Assembly: GCA_017478515.1 (NCBI GenBank)
Contig: JAFVDH010000043.1
Location: 1 to 33,270 of the forward strand
Origin: a bacterium
Lineage (GTDB): Bacteria > Cyanobacteriota > Vampirovibrionia > Gastranaerophilales > Gastranaerophilaceae
Direction of reading: 5' to 3'
DNA length: 33,270 nucleotides
Shown here: in pieces, positions 5,311 through 12,559 of the stretch
How positions within the stretch are numbered: position 1 is the first letter of the stretch
How the letters are laid out: each line of letters starts with the position of its first letter
Translations under genes and position numbers: made by a program
The notes under the pieces: model-generated
What the model saw: only the letters and a program-made list of their open reading frames with translations
Told to the model about the DNA's origin: nothing
Database searches by the model: none

Positions 5311-7249
5311 TATTATTTGAAACCCTCAAAATTTCATAGATATCCATTTTTTTAGCTTTACCACGAATTTGAACTTCCGAAATCTTAATTACATCAACAT
5401 TTCCTTTAACTTCGTTATAAGTAGAGCTGCTTATTAAGAAATTAGTTTTATAAATTTTGTTATAACTTTCAAGTCTGGATGCAAGATTAACCGTATCACC
5501 GATAACCGTATATTCCAAACGTTTTTCAGAACCGATATTTCCGACAAATGCATCACCTGTGTTTATGCCGACACCAATTTCTATTTTAGGTTTCCCCTCG
5601 TAAAGCCATTTTTCTTGAAGCTGTTTAACCTTTTTAAGCATAGCATTTCCGCATAAAACTGCATTTAGAGCATGATTTTTATCCTGAATAGGTTCTCCGA
5701 ATATTGCCATTACGGCATCGCCGATAAATTTATTGATAACTCCGTTGTACTTTGTGATTATAGGTTCGATTTCCGTAAAATATTCGTTTAATATCAATGA
5801 AATTTCTTCCGGCGTAAGTTTTTCACTCATAGAAGTAAATCCTCTTATATCGGCAAACAAAACCGTTACGTTTGAACGTTTTCCGCCAAGAGAAAGGTTG
5901 TCGATATTACTTACAACATTTTTCATAACGTCTTGAGAGATATATCTTCCCATTGCATCTTTTATTTTGTCTTTGTTTCTTGATTCAAGAATAAATTTGT
6001 AAGAGTACCCAAAAATCATTGTAATCAACTGCAATGCCAGAGGTGTAACCACATTTATTGCCATATTAAATTTAAAGAAAGTAACGCATACAGCAATATA
6101 AGCAATCATTATAAGAGCAATAATACCCAATGACATAAATAGTGAATAATAGGTAACAATTAAAAATGTTGCAAGAATAAGAACAATTTGTATAATTAAA
6201 TCCTGTAAAGCAGGCGTAGGGACAATAAATTCGCCGTGTAATAAGTTATCCAAATTAGTTGCCTGAATATCAACTCCCGGATGCTTAGGGTGAATTGGAG
6301 TAGGCAGAGCATCCTCTAAACCTAACGCCGCAGCTTTTGCATTTGCACCTACAAATACTATTTTGCCGTCAAATTCTTTAGGGTTAATGATTGGGCTTTT
6401 ACCGTTTTGAAGATTATTCCAAGAGTCAACTATATCTATTGCCGAATAAGTTTTATGTGAATATTCCGACTGCGGTCTTGTCTTATAAAAATGCATATAG
6501 TCAAAAATTATAGACGGAGATTGGTTTAAAGGTATTTTTAAATCAGTTTTATCGTTAGTTAAGTAGTTATTGGTTAACGTAAATTCTGTTATATCATTTA
6601 ATTCGGCATACATTTTAAGCCCCAGTGACGGATATAATTTTCCTTTATAAGGAATTAACTGCGGAATTGTTCTTAAGTATCCGTCTCCGTCACGTTCAAC
6701 ATACACAGAGCCGACTTTTTTTGCCGAATCAAAATAACCTTTCGGAAACATTGATAAACTTCTGTATGGACTCTTATACTTATTTGTACGTTCATCTTTT
6801 ATTTTTATACCGAATTTTTCATCAAACGCTTTGTCATAATTTTCGCCCTGTTGTGCATCATTATAAGATTTTCTTAAAGGAACAAACCCGACTACAAGTT
6901 TATCATTGGATTTTACGGAATTGTATAATTCTATATCAGCTTTAATATTGTCTTTATCAACAGAGGTTAAGATTGAGTCAAAACCTATAATTTTAGCGTT
7001 TGTATACTTGTCTAAATAATTAAACATTTTTGCATACATATCCCTTTTCCATGGCCAACGCTGCTTAGAAATAGATTTATCGTCAATAACTATCACAACA
7101 ATATCATCATGTCCTGATTTGTTTGCAACAACCATATTCATCATTACGTTGTAAAATTTTGGTTCAACAAAAAAGTTGAAAATAAAATATGTAATGAACA
7201 TAAACAAAACTACTGAAATAAAAATTATTAAAGGCTTAAATTTTTTCAT
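5288..7249 (-). CDS. CHASE2-domain adenylate cyclase
   Basis: A class III nucleotide cyclase of 653 aa that makes cAMP in response to an external signal. Order of domains: one N-terminal membrane helix (about 5-27), a large extracytoplasmic CHASE2 sensor (about 35-340, ending in the typical GKIVFVGA...PGVDIQATNLDNLL region), three membrane helices (about 346-418), then the catalytic domain (about 455-645). Metal-binding D467 (LFADIRGF) and D511 (FIGDAVMAIFG) are present. K507 and T581 (YTVIGDTVN) fit the Lys/Thr ATP-specific pair of cyanobacterial CyaC-type enzymes, and transition-state N588 and R592 are present. The ribosome binding site CGGAG is 6-7 nt before the ATG. It is divergent from the aldolase gene. 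Confidence 0.93.
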   Translation of the reverse strand: MKKFKPLIIFISVVLFMFITYFIFNFFVEPKFYNVMMNMVVANKSGHDDIVVIVIDDKSISKQRWPWKRDMYAKMFNYLDKYTNAKIIGFDSILTSVDKDNIKADIELYNSVKSNDKLVVGFVPLRKSYNDAQQGENYDKAFDEKFGIKIKDERTNKYKSPYRSLSMFPKGYFDSAKKVGSVYVERDGDGYLRTIPQLIPYKGKLYPSLGLKMYAELNDITEFTLTNNYLTNDKTDLKIPLNQSPSIIFDYMHFYKTRPQSEYSHKTYSAIDIVDSWNNLQNGKSPIINPKEFDGKIVFVGANAKAAALGLEDALPTPIHPKHPGVDIQATNLDNLLHGEFIVPTPALQDLIIQIVLILATFLIVTYYSLFMSLGIIALIMIAYIAVCVTFFKFNMAINVVTPLALQLITMIFGYSYKFILESRNKDKIKDAMGRYISQDVMKNVVSNIDNLSLGGKRSNVTVLFADIRGFTSMSEKLTPEEISLILNEYFTEIEPIITKYNGVINKFIGDAVMAIFGEPIQDKNHALNAVLCGNAMLKKVKQLQEKWLYEGKPKIEIGVGINTGDAFVGNIGSEKRLEYTVIGDTVNLASRLESYNKIYKTNFLISSSTYNEVKGNVDVIKISEVQIRGKAKKMDIYEILRVSNNNEKSTNS

Positions 7250-7273
7250 TATAACTCCGATTATTTTCTTTCA

Positions 7274-7282
7274 TGATATAAT
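7274..7282 (+). promoter_or_regulatory. extended -10 promoter of the eda-csaB pair
   Basis: TGATATAAT gives a perfect -10 box (7277-7282) with the TGn extension, 23 nt before the ATG at 7306. No good -35 box is visible, which the extended -10 can compensate for. AAAAAAGGAT supplies the ribosome binding site. Confidence 0.6.
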
Positions 7283-7305
7283 AAACTTAAAAAAAAGGAT
7301 ATATT

Positions 7306-7914
7306 ATGGCAATGAATTTGATTGAATTACTAAAAGAAGAAAAACTGTACCCGATAGTAAGATGTGCAGACCCGCAGAAAGCAAAAGATACAGCAAAAGC
7401 ACTTATTGACGGCGGAGTAAAAGTTTTGGAAATAACATTAGAAAATTCCAAAATTTACGATGTTATTAATGAAATATCAAAAGAAGCAATAGTTTGTGCA
7501 GGCGGAGTAATAACAGCTCAACAAGCGACAAAAGCGTTTGAAAACGGTGCTCAAATTTTTTCTTCACCAATATTCCAAATGAATATGGTAAAAATATCTA
7601 AGAATTCACAAGTTCCGTTCATAGCAGGTGCATCTACCGCAAATGAGGCATATCAAGCTTGGAAAGCAAGAGTTCCTCTAATTAAAATTTATCCGATTAC
7701 AGCTCTTGGCGGACTTTTGTATTTGGAAGATTTATTAAGACCTATGCCATTCTTAAATATAATGCCTATGGGTAATATCAGATTGGAAGAAGTTCCTGCA
7801 TATATTCACGCAGGTGCTGTTGCCGTTGGGGTAGGAAGAAATCTTTATGACGGATTTAACTTCTCAGAAATTACTAACCGCACAAAAACAATTATGAGAG
7901 AATTAAAGGACTAA
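7306..7914 (+). CDS. eda: KDPG/KHG aldolase family protein
   Basis: A class I aldolase of 202 aa in the 2-keto-3-deoxy-6-phosphogluconate aldolase family, which splits KDPG to pyruvate and glyceraldehyde 3-phosphate. The general-base Glu is E42 (EITLEN, like EVTLRT) and the Schiff-base Lys is K127 (LIKIYPITALGG, like LKFFPA). The C-terminal phosphate-binding part is AGAVAVGVGRNLYDG. Changes from typical Eda are GAGTVL to CAGGVI and loss of the usual SPG before the sixth strand (SSPIFQMN). Substrate could therefore be another 2-keto acid. It is 7 bp upstream of csaB, whose enzyme uses phosphoenolpyruvate, so both may feed envelope glycan synthesis. Confidence 0.8.
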   Translation: MAMNLIELLKEEKLYPIVRCADPQKAKDTAKALIDGGVKVLEITLENSKIYDVINEISKEAIVCAGGVITAQQATKAFENGAQIFSSPIFQMNMVKISKNSQVPFIAGASTANEAYQAWKARVPLIKIYPITALGGLLYLEDLLRPMPFLNIMPMGNIRLEEVPAYIHAGAVAVGVGRNLYDGFNFSEITNRTKTIMRELKD

Positions 7915-7921
7915 TTTAATT

Positions 7922-8944
7922 ATGTCTAAAAATATTGTTATATCAGGTTATTATGGCTCTGATAATTTTGGCGATGAAACAATTTTGAAAGTTTTAATCG
8001 ATAAATTAAAACAATTTGACACTACTAACATCACGGTACTGTCCTTAAATCCGGAAAAAACAAAATCCCTGCATAATGTTAATGCCATTAAAAGTTTTGA
8101 TATTATGAAAGTAATATCTGCTATTTTTAAATCAGATATTTTGATATCTGGAGGCGGAAGTCTTTTACAGGATGTGACAAGCGTTAAGAGTTTGTTTTAT
8201 TATCTTTTCGTAATAAAAGTTGCAGAATTTTTTCACAAAAAAGTAATTATTTTCGCTCAAGGCATAGGGCCTATAAAAAATAAATTCGGCGAAAGTATGT
8301 GTAGAAAATTACTGAAAAAAGCTGATTGTGTAACTGTTAGAGATGATAAAAGCTTATTCTTACTAAGAGGCTGGGGAATAGGAAAAGCAAACCTTGTCGT
8401 TGACCCGTTATTCGGATTAAATCTTACAGGGTCTAATCCGACAGATACTATCGGTATTCAACTTCGCAGTTTTAAAGATTTAAGCGAAGAGTTTTTGGCT
8501 AAACTCGCTAAATCAGTTGAACAGCATTTTTACAATAAAAAAATACAAATTTTCTCATTTCAGGATAGTTTAGATAAAGATATTTGTATTCATTTTGAGG
8601 CATTGTTGAAAGGATTGAATTCCAATATACAAACAGAAGTTATTTATAACAAAACACCTGATGAACTAATAAAACTTATGGGCCAATTGCAATATATGAT
8701 TGCAATGAGATTTCATGCCTGCCTTATTTGTGCAAGATACGGCATAAGAACGCTTGCCCTTTCTTATGATTACAAGGTTGATAAATTGGCGGAAGATTTA
8801 AAACTTCCTTGTACAAATTTAAACCCTGATACAAACATTGATTTTTATATAAATCAAATGAGAGCAATCGACAGAAATAATCTGCTTTCAATAGTTAATA
8901 GCAAGAGTTTTGACTGGTCTTATTTGGAAAATTTATTAAAATAA
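7922..8944 (+). CDS. csaB: polysaccharide pyruvyl transferase CsaB
   Basis: A protein of 340 aa in the CsaB family, which adds pyruvate from PEP as a ketal to ManNAc of secondary cell-wall polymers. Where present, this pyruvylation anchors SLH-domain S-layer proteins. Motifs: N-terminal GYYGSDNFGDE (9-19), GGGSLLQD (77-84), AQGIGPI (112-118), and the C-terminal AMRFHACLICARYGI followed by SYDYKVDKLAEDL. Length fits the family. AAAGGA at the aldolase end is about 11 nt before the ATG, a long spacing. It is convergent with the coiled-coil gene at 8955, only 10 bp away, with no clear terminator between them. Confidence 0.88.
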   Translation: MSKNIVISGYYGSDNFGDETILKVLIDKLKQFDTTNITVLSLNPEKTKSLHNVNAIKSFDIMKVISAIFKSDILISGGGSLLQDVTSVKSLFYYLFVIKVAEFFHKKVIIFAQGIGPIKNKFGESMCRKLLKKADCVTVRDDKSLFLLRGWGIGKANLVVDPLFGLNLTGSNPTDTIGIQLRSFKDLSEEFLAKLAKSVEQHFYNKKIQIFSFQDSLDKDICIHFEALLKGLNSNIQTEVIYNKTPDELIKLMGQLQYMIAMRFHACLICARYGIRTLALSYDYKVDKLAEDLKLPCTNLNPDTNIDFYINQMRAIDRNNLLSIVNSKSFDWSYLENLLK

Positions 8945-8954
8945 ATTCAGAGTA

Positions 8955-10460
8955 TTAATCTTCTTTTAACGCTTTCAATAATTCAGTAACGTTAACATGA
9001 ACGCCTAATTGTTCAGCAACGCTTAAAACAGTTTTTACATCAACTTTTTGACCTGCATTTTTGAATGCATCTAAAATAGTTTGTAAATCAGGATTTGAAG
9101 TTTTAATAGAATTTACAATTTTAGCAACATCAGCATCAACTTTAGTTTCTTTAGAAGTACCGCTTAAGAAAGAGAAGTTAGCTTTAGTGAAAGTTGTTTC
9201 AGAAGAAGATGAAGAAGTTCTTGTGAATAAGTTAGCTTTACGTTCTTCATCACGTTTTTGAGCAGTTTTGTTTATGAAAAGATTGTCTTTAGGTTCTTCT
9301 GTTTGTTGGAATGTAGTAGTTGTTGTAGTAACATTAGAATTTGCAGCAGGTTGAGATGGTTGTTGAGTTTGAGTTTCTGCTAATTCAGTACCGTTCAAAA
9401 TTGAATAGTATTGTTCATAAAGATTAGATAACTCTTGATTAAGCTGCATAAATTCTTTATCTAAACTATCCATTTGAGGTGATAAATTTGCTTGAATTTC
9501 TTTTGCATTATCTTTTCTGTTAGCACTATTAAATTCATAAGTCAAATTATGTGATTGTTTCACCAAATCTATTCTTTTATTTAAAAGTTCCTTAATTTTT
9601 TCTTGAAGTTCAGCAGCCTGTTGTTTTTTATCACCATCTAATGTTTTTAAATCTTCGGCAAACTCTAAATTTGTAAGTTTTGTTGAAAACTCTGCATCTA
9701 AATCAGCATATTTTGAAGCTAACTCATAATTTTTATCTTCGTATTGATGGTATTCTTCCCAGCTAAAATTACCTGATTGATGCTGACTTCTAGATTTTTC
9801 ACCATAATCTTTATTTAAATCATATTGCTCTTGTAAAACATCTGATAATTTTTGTGCTAAATCTGATAATTCAGGGTATTTTAAAGCAGTTTTTGCATAT
9901 ATTAATTTCTCACGTTGCACTTGCAATTTAGACGATTCATCAGTAAGTACATAAAGTTCATTTTGAAGTTTTTCTGCTAAAACTTTATCTCCTGATTGAC
10001 TAGCATTAGTTAATTTAGCAAAAAGGTCTTCTTCTTTTTTCCAAATTTCTTCAAGTTTTGTATTAAGCTCTTCTATTTCTTTATCATAGTCAGCTTCTGT
10101 TTTACCGTTATTGTTTGCATTATTTGTTGAAGAAGAATTGTTTGTTTCAGTAGAGTTTGTTTGAACAGTTGTTGTAGAATCTGTTTCTAATGTAGATACG
10201 ATACCTTTTACGAAATCACCTACAAAGTTTTCTAATGTTCTTACAAAGTTATCAGCAACACCTTGTTTGCCGTTTTCCATTTCTTCTACGTATTTATCGA
10301 ATGATGATGAATTTACTGTTGTTAATACTACTTGGTCTGTTAATTCAGGTAATTTTACTTCAGGAGTTCTGCTAGCAGATGTTGCAGACAAAAACGGTTT
10401 TTTTAATTCTTTGTTTGCAATTATTTGAGCTTGTTGTTGAAGATTTGCTGTTACGTTCAT
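8955..10460 (-). CDS. coiled-coil protein, paralogue A (unknown family)
   Basis: A protein of 501 aa that I cannot assign to a known family. The N-terminal 86 residues (from MNVTANLQQQAQIIANKELK to FVGDFVKGI) and the C-terminal 75 (from NFSFLSG, ending VAEQLGVHVNVTELLKALKED) match the protein encoded at 12560-14224. The middle, about 120-360, is Glu/Lys/Gln-rich heptad sequence predicted to form long coiled coils, flanked by Ser/Thr/Asn-rich linkers. It has no signal peptide or membrane segment. The C-terminal part looks like a small helical domain (DLQTILDAFKNAGQ). The 5' region carries a two-promoter module with a sigma-28-like element, suggesting control with motility genes. The ribosome binding site is weak (GAAAGCAG). 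Confidence 0.75.
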   Translation of the reverse strand: MNVTANLQQQAQIIANKELKKPFLSATSASRTPEVKLPELTDQVVLTTVNSSSFDKYVEEMENGKQGVADNFVRTLENFVGDFVKGIVSTLETDSTTTVQTNSTETNNSSSTNNANNNGKTEADYDKEIEELNTKLEEIWKKEEDLFAKLTNASQSGDKVLAEKLQNELYVLTDESSKLQVQREKLIYAKTALKYPELSDLAQKLSDVLQEQYDLNKDYGEKSRSQHQSGNFSWEEYHQYEDKNYELASKYADLDAEFSTKLTNLEFAEDLKTLDGDKKQQAAELQEKIKELLNKRIDLVKQSHNLTYEFNSANRKDNAKEIQANLSPQMDSLDKEFMQLNQELSNLYEQYYSILNGTELAETQTQQPSQPAANSNVTTTTTTFQQTEEPKDNLFINKTAQKRDEERKANLFTRTSSSSSETTFTKANFSFLSGTSKETKVDADVAKIVNSIKTSNPDLQTILDAFKNAGQKVDVKTVLSVAEQLGVHVNVTELLKALKED

Positions 10461-10493
10461 TTTACTGCTTTCAAAATTTCCCTTACAGAAATT

Positions 10494-10521
10494 TTATCGG
10501 CAGAATTTGCTCAAAACTTTA
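10494..10521 (-). promoter_or_regulatory. sigma-28-like promoter, copy A
   Basis: On the coding strand: TAAA (10518-10521), 16 bp, GCCGATAA (10494-10501). The known FliA/SigD consensus is TAAA-N15(14-16)-GCCGATAA. Start of transcription would be about 25-30 nt before the ATG at 10460. The same motif with identical spacing stands before 14224 and 32896. Confidence 0.7.
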
Positions 10522-10535
10522 CTATCCCTATCACT

Positions 10536-10555
10536 ATCATATCATATCATATCAT
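10536..10555 (-). repeat. (ATGAT)4 pentamer array, copy A
   Basis: Four exact tandem ATCAT units on the + strand (ATGAT on the coding strand) between the upstream -10 box and the sigma-28-like -35 element. Copy B also has four, the copy at 32973-32997 has five. Confidence 0.9.
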
Positions 10556-10562
10556 ATAGGTT

Positions 10563-10590
10563 ATTATAACTGAGTTTCAGCCATTTTAAA
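10563..10590 (-). promoter_or_regulatory. sigma-70-type promoter, copy A
   Basis: On the coding strand: TTTAAA (10585-10590), 16 bp, TATAAT (10563-10568). The spacer contains GGCTGAAACTCA, which is conserved in all three copies more than a neutral spacer would need to be and could be an operator. The transcript would carry the pentamer array at its 5' end. Confidence 0.6.
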
Positions 10591-10642
10591 ATTCATATTT
10601 ACAAAACTTTACAAATTTTATTCAAAATCGTCATATGCAGTA

Positions 10643-10795
10643 TTGACAACAGTTTTCAAACTTGTAATATTTGTTCACAAAACCCTCTCTTTGGGCACTA
10701 TTTCATGGTTTCAGGTGTATTTACATGATTTTTGGGAAATTGATGCATTTATAGCGGGCGGGTTTTATAAAAACCCGCCCGCTATATTAAATTTT
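10643..10795 (+). ncRNA. candidate small RNA gene, copy A
   Basis: A near-consensus promoter TTGACA (10643-10648), 16 bp, TAATAT (10665-10670) points away from paralogue A. Transcription from about 10677 would run some 110 nt into a GC-rich hairpin (10750-10786) followed by ATATTAAATTTT. No convincing ORF starts in this span. A near-identical unit with the same promoter spacing is at 14408-14562. The U tract is not classical, so the 3' end is uncertain. Confidence 0.5.
10750..10786. terminator. GC-rich hairpin, copy A
   Basis: A stem of about 17 bp whose core AGCGGGCGGG pairs with CCCGCCCGCT, with T4/A4 at the top, stands out from the AT-rich surroundings. It could stop the rightward small transcript and, in the ancestral layout, the leftward gene whose remnant lies just to the right. 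Confidence 0.6.
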
Positions 10796-10799
10796 AACA

Positions 10800-10835
10800 C
10801 GGTATCGATTTCCTGCCAAAAAGCTTAGAAAAATG
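10800..10835 (-). pseudogene. remnant 3' end of a gene like 14573-14833
   Basis: On the - strand this stretch reads SKLFGRK where the intact gene at 14573 ends KKLFGGK-stop. The stop codon TAG has become TCG and nothing further upstream matches. It marks how far the segmental duplication reached and shows that the neighbouring small gene was lost from this copy. Confidence 0.5.
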
Positions 10836-10923
10836 ATTTCCTCACATCCAAATAATTTTATCAGCCTGTTTAAAAGAAAGCATTATTAAAATATTTTCAC
10901 AGGATTAAGCTTGTTTAAAAATT

Positions 10924-12456
10924 TTATTTAAGCAATTGTTCCGCCAATTTCGCTATTGTTTTCGGAAAATATCTTTGCAAGTATTCAGCTCTCATTGAAT
11001 ATCTATCAACCGTATTATATGTATTCAAAAGTGCATTAATTTCCGCTAAAGACTCTTTTAATGCTCCGTTTGTTTGGCTTGGATGGCAGGTTGTATTCAT
11101 AAAATAATCTATATGTTCTCTTTGTGCATTTGAAAAACTATTATTGAACAATTCTTTTTCTGATTCATAAGTTTCTTTTATATCTTTATCTGCCGAAAGT
11201 AAAAGGTTTTCCGTTGCATCTTTTGTTTTAAAAGTTGTTGTATCATATTGTTTCATATCTTTTGCATGTCCTAATTCGTGCAAAAGGATATACGGCGTGT
11301 CACATGTAGTCACATCTTTTCTTCCCGGATGGTAAAACGACGCAGTATCATCATCTATTTGAAACAAGCGTGTAACATTATCTTTCATTTTTATTAGTTC
11401 ATCACCTGAAACAGTTTTTAGAGCAGGGATAAGTTTTTTGCTTTGTCCGCCCAAGATATAAGAATATAAATCTATTTCAGTATTTTCATTTGTATTTCTG
11501 TCTTTTATATTTAATTTTTTATTATCTTCACTGTATTTTATTTCGTAGGATTTATTATTTTTTGAAGATATAAATGTATTTTCATCAATTACTTCAAAAG
11601 CCTCCGAATGATTATAAAGAATATTTCCTGATTTATCTGTTATTTTATAATCTACAATTCGATTACCATTAGGGTCATCTTCGTACAAGTATTGAGTATG
11701 TGTTCCATCTAAAGATTTCATATCCTTTTTAACGGTTTTTATTCCCGTATTTTTATCAATACTGCCGGAACTTATTTCCTCTGTTTTTCCATTATTATAA
11801 ACCCTCTTTGTATTAAAAATTCCTTTTATTTCAGAGGGTTCTGAGTATTCTTTATAATCTTTGGTTATTATTAATTCTTTTAAAGGAATTGTTTTTTTAT
11901 TTACTATTTTACTTGTGATTTCAGAAGTAGTACCTGTTTTAAAGTCTTTTCCTTTTTTTATTTCGTATTGTTCGTTATTTTCAGATTTGTAAGTAATTTC
12001 CTCAATTGAACGTAGTTTGCCGTCTTTATCGGTTGTTAAAACTTTCTTACTGCCATTTTTGTCAAATGCAGTTATATCAAGAGATTTTCTATCATATTTA
12101 TTTGTATTTAGCTGAACTTTTTCTAATCTGTCACCAAATTCATTTTCAACTTCAAGAATTTTGTCTGCAATTTTTTGAGCATTCATATCTTGATTTGAAT
12201 AATACAGATTAAAAGTTATATCATCGGCACTAAGTTTTGTATTAGCCAGAATGCTGACTTTTTCCTGAATTTCTTTCGGTTTTTTAGCAAGTTTTGCAAG
12301 TTGTTTTTCGCTAAATTTCTCTTTAACTTTTTCAGAAAATTCAGGGGTTGTTTTTGTAAAAGTATCAGGAATACTTGTAAAAGACACTGTTTTTGGTCTG
12401 TTCAAAGTATTAAATACAGGTTTATATATATTATTTAAACTTGAAATCACTACCAT
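10924..12456 (-). CDS. putative zinc metallopeptidase (HExxH), repeat-rich N-terminus
   Basis: A protein of 510 aa. The C-terminal third has a gluzincin-like site: HELGH (H393, E394, H397) after a hydrophobic strand (PYILL), and ESLAE (468-472) about 70 residues later, which could give the third zinc ligand. The HEXGH plus E-x-x-A-E pattern resembles anthrax-lethal-factor-like peptidases, but I cannot prove the family. Residues about 120-330 are polar beta-rich sequence with recurring D-K-x-G-x turns (FDKNGSKKVL, TDKDGKL, TDKSGNILY), like YD/MORN-type repeats. There is no signal peptide; the N-terminus (TVSFTSIPDTFTK) is polar. It sits between the two coiled-coil paralogues, on the same strand. 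No good ribosome binding site was found, so the start is uncertain. Confidence 0.7.
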   Translation of the reverse strand: MVVISSLNNIYKPVFNTLNRPKTVSFTSIPDTFTKTTPEFSEKVKEKFSEKQLAKLAKKPKEIQEKVSILANTKLSADDITFNLYYSNQDMNAQKIADKILEVENEFGDRLEKVQLNTNKYDRKSLDITAFDKNGSKKVLTTDKDGKLRSIEEITYKSENNEQYEIKKGKDFKTGTTSEITSKIVNKKTIPLKELIITKDYKEYSEPSEIKGIFNTKRVYNNGKTEEISSGSIDKNTGIKTVKKDMKSLDGTHTQYLYEDDPNGNRIVDYKITDKSGNILYNHSEAFEVIDENTFISSKNNKSYEIKYSEDNKKLNIKDRNTNENTEIDLYSYILGGQSKKLIPALKTVSGDELIKMKDNVTRLFQIDDDTASFYHPGRKDVTTCDTPYILLHELGHAKDMKQYDTTTFKTKDATENLLLSADKDIKETYESEKELFNNSFSNAQREHIDYFMNTTCHPSQTNGALKESLAEINALLNTYNTVDRYSMRAEYLQRYFPKTIAKLAEQLLK

Positions 12457-12559
12457 ACATGGAGTTTAAAACACGTAAAGCCATGTAATTGCTTGATTTT
12501 TTACACTTAATTAATATTGTTTAACAAATATTAAACGGCTGATATGGTTAAAAATGGAT

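Larger units (their letters stand above)
10461..10828. repeat. upstream duplication, copy A (copy B 14225-14592)
   Basis: About 370 bp between the start of paralogue A and a gene remnant is roughly 95 % identical by eye to 14225-14592. The shared stretch holds two leftward promoters, a pentamer array, a rightward promoter and a GC-rich hairpin. At the far end it reaches the last codons of a gene like the one at 14573. It fills most of the 463-bp gap 10461-10923. The remaining 10836-10923 holds only an AT-rich tail with a weak CCTGT/ACAGG inverted pair. Confidence 0.9.

Noticed and set aside
10563..10590. Sigma-54 promoter (GGC...) upstream of the coiled-coil genes
   Set aside because: The conserved GGCTGAAAC has no GC pair at the -12 position in any copy; a clear TATAAT is there instead.
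10643..10828. 61-codon + strand reading frame over the small-RNA unit
   Set aside because: It starts at TTG inside the -35 box, has no ribosome binding site and is not kept in frame in copy B, where the hairpin has an extra base.
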